DNA from: Chaetoderma sp. LZ-2023a
Lineage: Eukaryota; Mollusca; Caudofoveata; Chaetodermatida; Chaetodermatidae
Assembly (NCBI GenBank): GCA_034401795.1
Contig: CM067373.1
Span: 37,483,443-37,547,442 of the forward strand
DNA: 64,000 nt
Direction of reading: 5' to 3'
Of this stretch, positions 1-13,800 are shown in pieces; positions within the stretch are counted from its first letter, which is position 1; each line of letters starts with the position of its first letter. The position numbers and the translations under genes were made by a program. Under the pieces are notes generated by a model that was not told where the DNA came from, did no database searches, and was given only the letters and a program-made list of their open reading frames with translations.

Positions 1-440
1 CTTGAAAGGCGCTTGGTCCCTAAGCATATTTACAAAATTTCAGCTCTATCCCTTCAGCGGTTCGAGATAAGAAGTAATTTTCACGAAAATTAGGTCATCC
101 ACAATGGCCGCAGGCAAATAGGCCAATCAGATTGCCTTGAACAAACTTGATTCTACCGTTGCAATAGATGATGTGTTATGAGTTTTGAATCAATTCCTCC
201 AGCGGTTTCCGAGATTTTTTAAAGGGTTTCTAAAAATCGGCTATTTTGGCCGGTGGTCATCTTGGATTTTGGCCGATCCGCTTCATTTTAACAAACTTGA
301 ATCTCTATGCCCTAGGGATGCTTCATGCCAAATATAATTGAAATCGGCCCAGTGGTTCTTGAGAAGTTGTTTTAAAGGAAAAGTTGACGGACGGTCGCCA
401 CGACATAAGCTCACTTAGCCTTTCAGGCCAGGTGAGCTAA
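1..440. repeat. HLE-A repeat, 3' portion cut by window edge
   Basis: It shares phrases with 24399-26291 and 54072-55323 (the 'caagatggccgcc', 'gaacaaacttgaatctctat' and 'aattgaaatcggcccagtgg' stretches) and ends with the family terminus: a GGCCT-type hairpin, AGGTGAG, CTAA. Here one base of the hairpin has decayed (agcctttcaggcc). Confidence 0.85.
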
Positions 441-3400
441 TAATGGCCAGATGAGCTAAGCAGAACCCAATTGTTAATCTGTATTTTATACAAATATTAC
501 AATGACCTTGATCTCAATATCATTGTACTTCATCCACTTGATATAGGTAAACATGTGACTAAGTTAAATTCAAGTAGAGTGAATCAATCCTGAGATATAA
601 GACAATATGTGTAGCTAAACCAAAAATGTAACCAAAAAGAAGTTTTATACCAAGGTGACAGGTAACTCTAGATTTAACCTCATGGCATCAATAGGATTGT
701 GCTGCATCTAGTTGATGTATGTAATCATGTGTCCAAGTTTAGTCACAATAAGCTGCACTAATACTTAGATATCAAATGATATGTTGAACAAAACCAACAA
801 GACGGCATATCCCGCCCCACCGCCTCCACCCCACCACACCCGGATCCAAACATTTCAGATAAACATATAGTAACATCAAGAGTTGACATAACACTAGTTG
901 TAAAGGACAATATTTTAGAAAAACTAATCAATGAAAAATGGAATTCTGATGGAATATATCGCGTGACGAAGCATCGATTCAAAATTCTTCACGATCAGGC
1001 ACGAACAAGATAATTTTGATGAATTTTAAGTAGTTCAGGGGAGATAATTCTGGAGAATATCGATAGATTTTATCGAAACAAGAGCCATTGCACTGCGTAT
1101 TGAAGTAATAGGAACAGTGAAAAAAATTGTGCGCATAGCTTCAAAACTCTTGAAGACCTGGCCCAAAAAAGAAAATTGTGATAAATTTTACGTGTCTTGG
1201 GGGAAATAACTCAGGCAAATATGGAAGGATTTTGCCGAAAAAGGCACATGCACATCTTCATGTGGTACTGGTAACATCTACCAACTTTCACTGGAATCGC
1301 AACTAAATTGTAGGAGTTGTGTTGACAAGAAATGATTACAGACAAACATGACAAATGTACAGACAGATGAACGGATGGACAAATAGACTGACAGAGATGG
1401 TGATCGCTGTATAACCCAAACAGTAGTAACAACAAGAATTCGGCGGAATTAAATGTCTCGCCTGTCTCCTGTTTGTCACAGTGGCATTGCCCTTTGACCT
1501 TGTGACCTCTGTGTTATCATGCCGCTTCCTAACATTCTAGGCTACCATATATTCAAGTTTAGTTCCATTAAGATTAACCAATCCTGAAATATAAATGATT
1601 TGCTGAATGGAAAAAGCAGAGTTCAAATAGCAATATTAGAATGGCCTTGACCTGTGTCCTGGTGACCTCCATGTCACCATCCTGTATCCTCTTGGCATAA
1701 GCAACCATGTACCCAAGTTGTGTTCCATTTGGGTTAAGCAATCCCGAAATATAATTTGCTACGCCTAAAAACTGAACATTGAAAAGTAACAAAGTTTTGT
1801 AGAAGTCAGAATGACCTTGACTTTCAACGTTAATCAATCATGAAATATAAGCTGAGAAGTTTTGTCAAACGCAAAAACTTAATGTTGAAATAACAGATTT
1901 CTGTATCAAGGTCACGTATTAACAAAGATTATACTGTGACCTTTGACCCCATAACCGTGACCTCATGATGTCTGCATCAGCATGCTGCTTCCGTTAAATG
2001 TAAATCACCATGTACCCAAGTTTGGTCCCAATTGGATACGGCATTGTTGAGATATAAGGCAATAACTTAAAATATTAACAAAGCTTATACCGTGAACCTT
2101 GACACCATAAACTTGACCTCGTGATGCCTGCATCAGCGTGCTGCTTCCTTTCGATGTATATCTCCATGTACCCAAGTTTGGTTCCAATTGGATCAGGCAT
2201 TGTTGAGATATAAGACAATAACATTTGTTTAACGCAAAAACTTAATGTAAAATATTAACAAAGATTATACCGTGAACTTGAACCCCCATAACCTTGACAT
2301 CATGACCCCTTTATCGGTGGGCTGCTTCCATTCAATGTATATCACCATGTACCCAAGTTTGGTTCCAATTGGATCCGGCATTGCTGAGATATAAGGCAAT
2401 AACTTTTGTTTAATGCAAAAACGTAACGTAAAATATTAACAAAGATTATACCGTGACCTTTGACCCCCATAAACTTGACCGCATGATGTCTGCATCAGCA
2501 TGCTGCTTCTTTTTTATGTATATCACCATGTAACCAAGTTTGGTTCCAATTGGATCAGGCATTACTGAGATATAAGGCAATAACTTTTGGTTAACGCAAA
2601 AACTTAACATAAAATATTAACAAAGCTTATACTGTAACCATTGACCCCTGTAACCTTGACCTCATGGCCTTTTTATCAGCGGGCCGCTTCCTTTTGATGT
2701 ATATTACCATCTACCCAAGTTTGGTTCCAATTGGATCAGGCATTGCTGAGATATAAACTTAACTTAAAAGTTTACGCCGCCAGCGTCGGAAAAGTGATAC
2801 CTATGTCTCGATCCTGCTTCGCAGGCGAGACAAAAATCGGATGATAAAGAAATTTTGCATGAATCCATGCAAGTATTCTAAAGCTTTGCATCAGTTTCAA
2901 GATATTTAAAGGGGGACAACTCTGTAAAGTTCCAGGACACGAAAAAAGCACATGCACATAAGCACGTCATACTGAGAATGTTCACCAAATTTCAGGCTAA
3001 TCCATTGGGAACTTTAGGGTGTGTTGGCAAGAAATGATTGTCAGAGATGGATGGATAGACTCACAGACATACAGGCAGACGGATAGCACATGTACATGGT
3101 AATGATAGCACAAGCATCAAAAGGATTGTACCTAAACTGTAGGAGGAGTTGCGCTGACAAGAAATGATTGGCAATGCAGTTATTCTTAAGTGATGCATTG
3201 CTTCAAGATTTTTAAATGGGGATAACTCTGTAATGAAACATTTCCCGGCCACAAAAAAAGCACATGTACATATGCACATCATACTGATAATGTGCATGGC
3301 ATTTTAAGTTAATACATTGGGAACTCTAGAAGTTGCATTGACAAGAAATAATTATCAGACAAACATTCTGAACAGACGGTTATACGTACAGGCATACGGA

Positions 3401-4190
3401 TAGCACATGCACATCTTCAGGTGGTAATTATAAGACTTAGCAAGCTTCAAAAGCATCGCAACTAAACTATAGGAGTTGCATTGCCAAGAAATTATTGTCA
3501 GTGATGGACAGGCAAACATTCTGGACAGACAGGCATCCAGACAGCACATGCACATCTTCACGTGGTAATGATTAACTTTACGAAGTTTAAAACAAATTGT
3601 AACTAAACTGTAGGAGTTGCGTTGACACTAAGGGGACAGGTAGATGGACGGACATGTTAATTGCTATATCACCCATCTTTCAGAGCAGGGGTATAAAAAC
3701 TAAATGGGAAACAACAGAGTATTGTACCAAGGTCACAGTGGCCTTGACCTTTGACCACAATATCATTGCGCTCTATCCGGTTGATATATGTAATTATGTG
3801 TCCGAACTGAGTCGCAATAGGATGAAGTCATGGTGAGATATAAGACGCTATATTCAGCTAAACTAAAAACTTAACCATAAAAAATTTAGTTTTATACCAA
3901 GGTCACATTAACCTTGAATTTTAACCTCATGACCTCAATATCATTGTGCTCCATCTTCTTGTCTTGATATATGGAAGCATGTGACCAAGTTTAGTCACAA
4001 TATGGTGAACCAATCCTGATAAGGCAATATGTTGAGCTAAAAAAACACAACCATAAAGGTAGTTTTTTTTACCAAGGTCAGTGATGTTGAACTTTTACGT
4101 CATGACCTCCATACTATTGTGCTCCATCCACTTGATATAAGGAAGCAAGTGTCCAAGTTTAGTCACATTCAGGTGAACCAATCTGGTGAT
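441..4190. repeat. Composite tandem repeats rich in 'aaggtcac...ccttgacctttgacc'
   Basis: Three blocks are visible. 470-990 and 3650-4190 share a unit containing 'ccatccacttgatat' and 'gtgtccaagtttagtcacaa'. 1640-2760 is an array with about 181-bp spacing of 'acccaagtttggttccaatt' (around 2010, 2167, 2348, 2529, 2710). 2820-3640 holds three or four shorter units with 'gttgacaagaaatgattgtc' and 'agcacatgcacatcttca'. No convincing protein is encoded. It resembles dispersed tandem-containing repeats of marine invertebrates and may be part of one long element. Confidence 0.8.
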
Positions 4191-4622
4191 TGGACGCCAA
4201 CAAATCAAACGACAGACAGATGGCATAATAGAACCCATCGATATATTGGCGAAAATTCTAATTTTCGCCAATAATAATGAAAGTCTTATGTATGATAAGA
4301 ACATTTGCTTGTTTATGTGCACTAACAGTATTTGCAAGCAACATATTATATATGTCAAATACAGTGTTACATGCTATATGACCATTAAAGTATGGACTAA
4401 ACTGGATTACATCGTGAAAAATAACAGAAACAGGATAGCTAAGTTAGCATCTGTTCTTACGAGTTTTGTTCATTTAGAATTGTTTTGGGAATTATTTAAA
4501 TTTCACTGCATTTAATACTTTATCATTTGATGAAACTGGATAACACTCTTCTCAAAAATATTTAAACATCAGTGTTTGAATTATAAGTTCTAAGTACTGG
4601 ACAGCTATTGAGATAACACTAC
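4191..4622. other. BIRC6 intron, no recognised feature
   Basis: AT-rich sequence between the tandem-repeat block and the donor of the last visible exon. A short near-palindrome 'gcgaaaattctaattttcgc' occurs near 4250. I see nothing else. Confidence 0.6.
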
Positions 4623-4846
4623 CTCATGGAGTTGAGGTGGACTGGAAGGTGTGTGTGTAAGAGGAGCGGCGTAGAAATTAACAGAGATATTACCTGTATC
4701 AGTAGCATTGGCTCTGGAGGCTGCTGATTGTCCCTTTTGTGCTAGACTCACTGAGAGTTGCAGTGCAGAAACACCTTCTGCTAACCCGTTCTCATGTAAA
4801 ATGCTCATCAGCTGAGAGAGGGTCAAGTCAGCCGGCAAGGGTGTGT
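4623..4846 (-). CDS. BIRC6: BIRC6 exon 17 of window (last visible)
   Basis: The exon is 224 nt, with acceptor TTTCTGCTAATAG and donor GTAGTG. The split codon joins to NTPLPADLTLSQLMSILHEN, then GLAEGVSALQLSVSLAQKGQ and a Ser/Pro-rich end. The vertebrate counterpart is GQPLPAEMTLAQLLTLLYDR followed by SIDLTVKLG, a region with ubiquitin-like spacing. The exon ends on a codon boundary (CTC CAT GAG). No further exon is visible in 1-4622, so the next one should be outside the window. Confidence 0.92.
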
Positions 4847-7800
4847 CTATTAGCAGAAAGAAAACAAAGATGTTTATTCTTTGAACCCTGAATTCCCAGA
4901 ACATTAAATTCAGAGGAAACATGTAACCTGTTGCATATTTTAAAACAAATTTTACAGGAACATGTTGCTGCTATAGCCATTGCGGATAGTAGAATCAGCT
5001 TCCCCAGTCAAAATTATCTTCAACATATGCATGAGAATAATTATAAAATTGTAAATGACTTGGTATTTTCATCTTCGGGTTCAAAGGGTTACATTTTGTA
5101 TATAATATTTAGTACATAATGCTGTAAGAATCTTGCCTAGGAAGTTGTAGCTCATTCAGCTGAATATCATTCCCCCATCACGCAGTATTTTTCAATAGGG
5201 TTAACATTTACAATTTAACTTCCTTGAAAACAAAGGGATGGTTAAACTTCCCTCTGTTAACCCTTTAGCACTCATATCAGCACAAAACGGCTTCTGGAGT
5301 GGTCTTAAGAAATGTCCATTTGCAGAGCAAGAGAAGCATATTTTTGAAAATTTACCACTGGAATGAATGGCTCGATAGGTGGTAAATATTCAAAAATAGT
5401 CTTCTCCTGCTCTGCAAATAGACATTTTATGAGAAAATTTATATTTTCTTGAACAGATTCGAGAGTTAAAAGGTGGGAAAATGATTGACAACCAAACACA
5501 CAAGACGGCACATAAATGAGTAATAGCCATGATAAATGATGATGTACTGTGTATATCCTAATTCAAATTGAGTGATAAATGAAAAGCCATGTTGTTACGT
5601 AACAAATGATGTAAGAAAAGCACAATTATGATGAAATAAAAGCGTAATATACACTTACGGTTTGAGAAACAAATAAATGATGTCAAACTTAACAAGCCCA
5701 TATACTAAGATACATGTAGATCATTGAATATCCATCTTTTCATGACAGTTTTACAATCCAAAGTGTACTCACATTTGTTTTACAAGAGGGAAATGCATAT
5801 AAATTCAAACCTCACAAGAATACATAATTAAACGGATCAAAAGCAACCTATCCTATGAAGAAATACAACAACACTCAACCCCATACTCCTCCTATGCTTC
5901 AGGGAATTATCAACTATTAGACCACAACTCGCGGTACAGGCAAGGTGGTCTATCTCAGCGTTCAGCGTGGTAACTCTGAAACGAAAGCTCGATGGTGAGG
6001 TAGAACATCTTAGTATGCTACCTCAGACACCACAACTTGAGTGATTCACAAAGTGGGCTGTCTAAGAGAACATCTTACGGGTTTGGTGAGGTGGGTCATC
6101 TGAAATCACAACTTGAAGGTCTGCCTAGGTGAGCCATCAGAGACCACAACTCAAGGGTGAATCAAAAAAGCATCCGCTTTTGTTTCTACGAGAATTGATA
6201 ATACTTACCAGATGTACTATTATGTCTATTATCTAGTCTAGCTCAAAATAAACAATTAAAATTCCGCACTCTTCATGGTCCTGCCCATACTGTGTCCGGG
6301 AATTACCATTAGCCTCAAGGTACCGAGTCAATTCCCAACAAGTCAGATTCGTCTTATATTTGTCTTGACAAACAGCGAAAGCAACTCAACCACACATTAG
6401 CGGGGTGGCTGAGACGGGCCATAGTACATTTGGTAAGTATTAACAATTCTTGTAAAAACAAAAGCGGATGCTTTTTAGTCTACTTCGAATAATACTTACC
6501 AGATGTACTATTATGATAAACACCGGATTTCGACAGCCAAGAAACTCCGGTGGGAGGAGGTGAGGCTCAAAACAGCTCTCATCTAACACCCGACAGAGAA
6601 GGTTGTGAAGAGACTGGGAACCCCAGCATATGCTTGGGTCTTGCGATCTGACTTATAGAGTGCTAAACTTCCATGGTCTAGACCGCAGCGACTCACCCCC
6701 CCCCCCCCCACCTCATTTATCCACACAAATTCCAGAGGGAGGAAACACCCACCAGACCCATGTTAGGCCCAAGTCTCGGCTAGGGAAGTCCAGGAGTGTA
6801 AAAAAGCTACTACAACTTCTAATTTTGAAAAAACCTCAGTATTTTGATTAGATTTTAAAATTTGAATGAAGCTATTGTCTGTTGCAATGAATAAGATACT
6901 CTGGAACCAGACTTTTCACTTAATCAGTCTGGGAATTCGACTGTAAGTAAATTAATATTAGTCACTTAAACTAAGAAAACACTCACCATTCTGAGTGCTT
7001 GGTCTTTCTTGATCATCGCAAGAGCTTCGCCCAATCCACAGTCGTTCACAGTCCATATGCATCACCAGTGTCAGTGCCTGTGGAAGACCCTACAATGTAT
7101 GTGTTAAGAGTGGTCAGACGTGGCTTTAACTGAGATTCAACAAATTGGCGACAGCTACCGTATTAAGGGCGCTGGAGATATCGCGAAGGTAGAAATCAGT
7201 AAATGACGACTCGGTATGCCATTCTGCTACAGACATCCCCTCCTCTAAAGAGACACCCATATAAAGGGCCGATGCTGCTGCTAGTGCTCGGACATGATAG
7301 GCATTCGCATGATCAATCTGCTTTCTTGTTGCGATTTTATGCGACATCTGAATAGCATCGACTATACAACGAGAAATAGTGTCTTTCGAGGCGCGAAGAT
7401 GAGGAGCTTTGAGGCATAACCACAGAGATTTCGGGTCATCTCTCCACTCCTCAGTATGTTTCTTATACATCTTCAGACATCTGACAGGCCACCAAGCACA
7501 AGAGCTTGGGTCATGCCTAACTAAACTTGGCAAACTGATTGGCTGTCCTGGATATTTAACTGACTGATTCTTTGCCAGGAAACAAAGACGTGGTAATAGT
7601 GTTAAACCTTCACCCATAACGACAAAACGGTCATGCTCGGCAGAAAGCGCATGAATTTCACTTCTCTTCTTACCGATGCTGCTGCAACCAAGAAAACTGA
7701 CTTAATAGTCAACAGCTTAATATCTATGGATCTAATTTGTTCAAAGGGAGCATGCCCTAAAACCTGTAGAACAAGAGATAGATTCCATGCTGGGATAGGA

Positions 7801-10800
7801 ATTGGCTGTTTAGGTTGTAGATTGCTCATTCCTTTAATAACTTCATTCAAGGTGTGATTCTGCACTGATACTAAGGCCAGACAGGGAACGACTGAAGCTA
7901 ATGCAGACTTATATGCTGTTATGGTTGAAGGTACAAGTTTGTCAACCTCGTATAAATGACATATAAAATCTGCTACATGTTGAACAGATGCAGAAAAGGG
8001 ATTAATATCTCTTCTCTTGCAGCATTCTGTAAATTTGTTGATTCTATAATTACATGTTCTGGTGATTGACACTCTTCTGGCTGAAGCAACAAATTTCGCT
8101 ACTTGCTCAGAAAAGCCACCCTCAATTGCTCGCTGCTTGATAACATCCATGCAGTCAATTGGAAGATCTCCGGTCTGTTGTGGAGATACAGACCCTTGTT
8201 GTGAAAAATCAGATCCCTTCTGTCTGGAAGAGGGATTTGATTGCAGACCAGAAGGTCCAGCAGATCCGTAAACCATGATCGGCCAGGCCAATGAGCGGCA
8301 CTCAGTAGTACTTAGCAAATGTCCTCTTATCTTTGCCAGAACTTTTGAGATGAGAATCGTTGGAGGGTACGCGTACGCATACATTCCTTTTCAACTTATC
8401 GCCAGCGCATCTACTGCTAGAGCTAGTGGGTCCAGGATCAGTGACATATATGTGACCATCTTTGCATTTCCATTCATCGCAAATAGATCCACATTTGGCT
8501 TCCCCCAATGTTTGAATAGAACATCCGCTACCGACTGGTTGAGCTGCCATTCTGTCGGACGACAAACCGTCCTTCGACTGAGAGCATCCGCTAGGATGTT
8601 CAATCTTCCTGGAATGTGTGCTGCCCAAGGAATAACATTCCTCTCTTGGCACCATAGCAGAAGGTTCCATATCATCATGCACAACTCCGGTGACCTTGTC
8701 CCGCCTTGGCGGTTCAGATAAGACACCACTGTGGAGTTGTCTGTCCTTATTAGGACAATCTTGTCTCGGATTAAGCTCTCAAATTTTCAAGTGCTAATGC
8801 CACCGCTAATAATTTGAGAACTTTTATATGTTTCTGCGCACTGGTCCGATCCCATTCCCCTGACACTGACAGATCGTTCAATACTGCTCCCCAACCCGTC
8901 GTCTATGCATCTGTGAAGATGGACATCTGCGGTTGAGGAGATTGTAGAGAAACACCTCGCAGGAGATTCTGTTCTGATATCCACCACTGAAGATGGAATA
9001 TCAATGGTTCTTTTACTGGAATCCTCAGAGATAAAGGATCCATTCTCTGAGACCAGAATGACATCAAATACATCTGAATCGGCCTGTGCCCGAGTGCCGC
9101 ATAAGGTACCACCTTCTCCAGAGATACTAGCAAACCCAGTATTCTGAGAAATTGACGCGCCGTCAGATAGGCTCCTAGAGAAATTGACCCCATAACTGCA
9201 AGCAAACTCTTGACTTCGCTCTCCCCGGGAAAAGCCACACCGTCCCCTCGAGAATCCCGAGCTACCACCCTTCCTGTCATCTTCATACAGCCTCTTATTA
9301 GGACTTGAATGAAGATGAATGGCCCGGTCCCTGAGAACCGGATGCCCATCGGGGCATCACGGACGGATGAGCGATCTCTGTTGTTGCCTCTGCTGCTCCT
9401 GTCAGTGCTGCTTATAGGGCTGTTGCGGCCGAATCCTTTTAGTCGACTTCCATGACTTGCCGACAACCTCCTGCTCTGCAACCATGGACACAACCTTCGA
9501 GACAGCCTGTCTTGCCGACCCGCCTAACAAGCCCGGACCAATGAAGGGCGCAGAAGACAATGCAGCCCTCATCTCTGGTCCTGGTTCTACTCAATCGAGA
9601 ACCTTTCTCGTCCGCTCTGCTAATGATCTGGTGATCACCATGGCCAGGCAATTCTGGGGATAAGCGCATGGTATCCTGGAAAACTCCGGGAGCAGCCTCT
9701 GGCACTTCACCACCTTCCACCGCGCAGGTCAGCATCCCCTGCAGGACGGTACAGCCATGCGAGAGAGCAGCCATAGCCGCTCTCTCTGGATCCTCCATAA
9801 GCGTTAGCTCATTGAACGCATCCTTGTTAGTTTGCGAATCCAAAGGTCGAGAACGTCCCATGGATTTCCCAGCTAACAGCCTGTTCAGTGCTTTACATTC
9901 CCCGACTGAAAGACGAGGAATACGGGCATTCTGATGGTAGGCCTGCTCCGGAAAATGGACTCTACCCCTTACCCCCTTAGGGGCCTTTGGTAGCGTGTAC
10001 TCCGGCTGAACCAACCAGTACGCCGTGATTTTCAACATGTTAGAACACTGAGTATCCAATAGAAGGGTAGGCATGACCGACGAGCCACTCGACAGAGCGT
10101 TAGCCGCATGTGCTGACATCTGTTCCATCACCAGATCGCGTTGAGATCCTTGGTCAGACGCCAACCCGAGACGGTCAGACATCCAGCCAAGAACCTGCAC
10201 CCATTCAGCCTCGGTGAAGAATAATGGTCTCGTCCATAAAAGGACTACCATTTTCATCATTCTTCTCACCCTTGGTTGAGAAAGCCACCGATGATCCATG
10301 CCGAGAGCTATGGACCAGACTTCCAATTCGAAGTGGGTCTGGGCTTCGACTATTCGTGGCTCGTGTCTAGCGAATCGCCAGACATGGAATCACCGCAATC
10401 CATCGGCTCCAGCACAGGAGCTGGAACTACATCCGCTAATACGGCAGGGCATGTGACTCCGAAAGGAGCCGGCATACCGACATCCGCGATGCCAATGGGA
10501 GCCGTAAAAGATGGCACTCCGGATAGAGCAAAATCTGGGTGGAAGATGCCCAATGGAAAGTCCACCCAGCTGACAGACCCGAACAAAACCCGGGGGTGAA
10601 CCGCGGGAAAGTCCGGAATCTGTCATCTGAGAAAGCTCTGGCATGCCAGAGTCTTCGATCAGAAGAATATCCTCCTCCCCCGCCGGCTCTTGAGATGGCG
10701 CAAGAGAAAGGTCAGGTGCATGTCCCTCCGCAGAACTGGCCAGACCACCGATTGGTTGTTCTGCACCAGACTGCATCGACGGGACCGTGGACTGGAATGA

Positions 10801-13800
10801 CTCGAACATTGCCTTAAATTGGGCCGCCCAAACACCTAAGGTCGAGTCCATCCGCTCATTCAGGTGCTCCTCCAATCCTTTAACGGATGCCTGATCCACC
10901 TTGGCTGCCTTGTCCTTCGTGATCCTCTCAGCGTGTGCACGTCGATCATGATCAAACTCAGCCACTAAATCTGACGACTACTTAACACACATATCGCAAG
11001 GACTCCCAACTTTGCACTTAGCACAGGCGACACAGTGATGGCCTGCAAACTTCCGCTTCATGCAGCGGTTACAGCGTGAACAGAGGGTATCTGGCGGTGC
11101 CTTGCCCTTCCCATTCACTTTCTGCGAACACAGAATAAGAATTAAAATGCTGCACATGGTTACATGAAGACGAGCAATACGCACAAGAACTTGATTGCAA
11201 TCATTAAATTGCTTAAAAACATTAACTTTCTCTTAGATTAATGTTAATCAAGTTCAGGCAGGAAAATGTTTGAAAGTTTTTAGTGAAAATTTTATAAACA
11301 CAACTTGGGAGATTAACTAAAGTTAAAATAACTAAGAAATTAAGACCGATCGCTACAAACACCCTCGGCAATGAAGCGAGAGCTAAAAATCGGCTTAAAC
11401 AGAGTGCATAGATATGCCAAGCCAAAACAAAACGTTAATGATGGGCGCCGCCATATTGGCTATGGGCACATCCATCTTGGAAGGAACCGAGTCGCAAGAG
11501 AAATTAACCGAGTAGCCGGATAAGATTAAAAAGTTAATGGGTAACGGAGCGACTCCAACAATGGCTACCATTTTAAAACAATGTGCCAATTTAAGGAAAA
11601 TTCAAACAGTCATTATGGCACGAATGTATAAATTCTAGATGGATACAACCTGCCGCTGCGACGATTTCCCTTTTCCTTCCATTAAGCCAGCGATCAAACT
11701 TTGCACAATGTACTCAAACCACAAAAATTCACGCTAATTAGACTATTGAAAAAACGCGATTGTATAGTCGAGCAAAATAGACGAATCTGACTGTTGCTGG
11801 GAATTGACTCGGTACCTGGAGGCTAATGGTAATTCCCGGACACAGTATGGGCAGGACCATGGCAAGTGCAGTTTTAATTGTTTATTTTGAACTAGACTAG
11901 ATAATAGACATTATCATAATAGTACATCTGCTAAGTATTATTGGAAGTAGAATGGGTGTGCACTGTGTATGCATGTCTGCGTGAGTGTGTGCGTGCGTGT
12001 GTGTTAATAAAAGTGAATGCATACATGATGATGTTCTTTCTACATACTTGGGAGAAGAGGATGGTATAATGCGAGCTGTAGCGGGTTAAGACTCCCATTA
12101 ACCAGGCCATCAGCAGTATATCGACCACGACGTGTTGGTGGGCGTGGTGGCAAACCTATCCCACCTGCAGCATTATTATTGTTGAATGGTTGGGTGTGTG
12201 TAACACCAGTTAATGATGACGATTTGGCATTGCGCTTTTCTTGAGCAGAAAGACCTGGAAATATAACCACCATCGCCTTTATAGGGAGAGAAAAACACCC
12301 AAGCTTTGTTTGTCTAGCACACTACTTAGTAAGGTGAAATAGAATATCGGGGCCCATTTCTTGCCATGCCCACTAATTTCTAGCTAAATTCCGCCCATGC
12401 TTTCCTGTGTTGGGATCAATTGAACACTGAATATGGACATTTCCCATTATCAACGTAGCTACACAGGTAAGCTGTTGAATATTTTGAAACTAATTTGACT
12501 GGGTGCTGTTGCTGCCAATAAACAGGCCCAGTCAAATTAGTTTCAAATTATTCAAGTCTGTTTGTAAAATAATAAAGACATACAATTCGTACACTTAACG
12601 GACTATTTAATGTTTATGATGGAGCTAGATACATCATTCATTATGCATTTTGATTGTGACATCAGCCTATATGTGATGTATTTGATTATGATGTCATATT
12701 TGAGTGACAGATCGGATCTTTCCATTGGTGTTGATATTTTCTAACAATTTTTCATCCTAAACCTTCAACTCGATTGATCAGAAATGTTATAGAATAACAT
12801 CTGTTATCTAATTTTCACACAGGTCAGAGAAAAGGTATAAAATATGTATTACAATTCAAGTATCTTTATAATTCATTATATGATCTCATTATTCATTTGT
12901 TAATTAACCCTTTAACCCCCATATCAGCCAAAAATGGCTTGTTCTTGAGAAATGTTCATTTGCATAACAGGAGAAATCTATTTTTGAAAATTTATCACTG
13001 GAATGACTGCCTCGATAACCAAGCCAGTCATTTCAGTGGTAAATTTTCAGATTATCTTCTCTTGGTCTACAAATGGAATATTTTCTATGAGAAAATAAAA
13101 ATTTTCTTGAATAAATTTGAGGGATAAAAGGTTAAAATCAGACATGCAACGATTTATAAACAGAGAAACACATCAAATACACACGCATATCCCCACACAC
13201 ACATGCATGTACATACATATAGACAAACTCATGCACACACACATCACAATTCCGCAACACCACATATTTGCATATATACAATTGATAACATGGCTGGATA
13301 AACCTATGGTCTCTGCGTGATATCGTTTAGGCTAATGATGCCATGGCACATCATGTACGCATAATCAATGCGAGGTGAGTTCAGCTTTTATCTAATTACT
13401 CGGATGGCAAAGGTCAAGAGTTCAAATCTTACCTCTACCCGATGAGTGCGAAAAGGAGCAAACCAGTCATGGAATGGATGAGTCTCATGCTGTGTGAATA
13501 ATTCATTAACCTTTTAACACTCATATCAGACAAAAACAGCTCCTGTAGTGGTCTTGAAAAATGTCCATTTGCAGACCAAGAGAAGACTATTTTTGAAAAT
13601 TTATCACTGGAATAACCGGCTCGATAACCGAGCCAGTCATTCCAGAGGTAAATTTTCAAAAATAGTCTTCTCTTGGTCTGCAAATGGACATTTTCAGAAA
13701 ATTGAAATCAAGGGTTAAAGGGTTAATCATAATTCTATATAGTTAGCGAGCTACCGACCCACATATCTGTACCTGATGCATATGATAGACATTGCCACAC

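Noticed and set aside
6697-6712. Poly-C runs (also 50376-50398)
   Set aside because: Simple homopolymers within the DIRS-type fossils, likely slippage. Their exact length may be a sequencing artefact.
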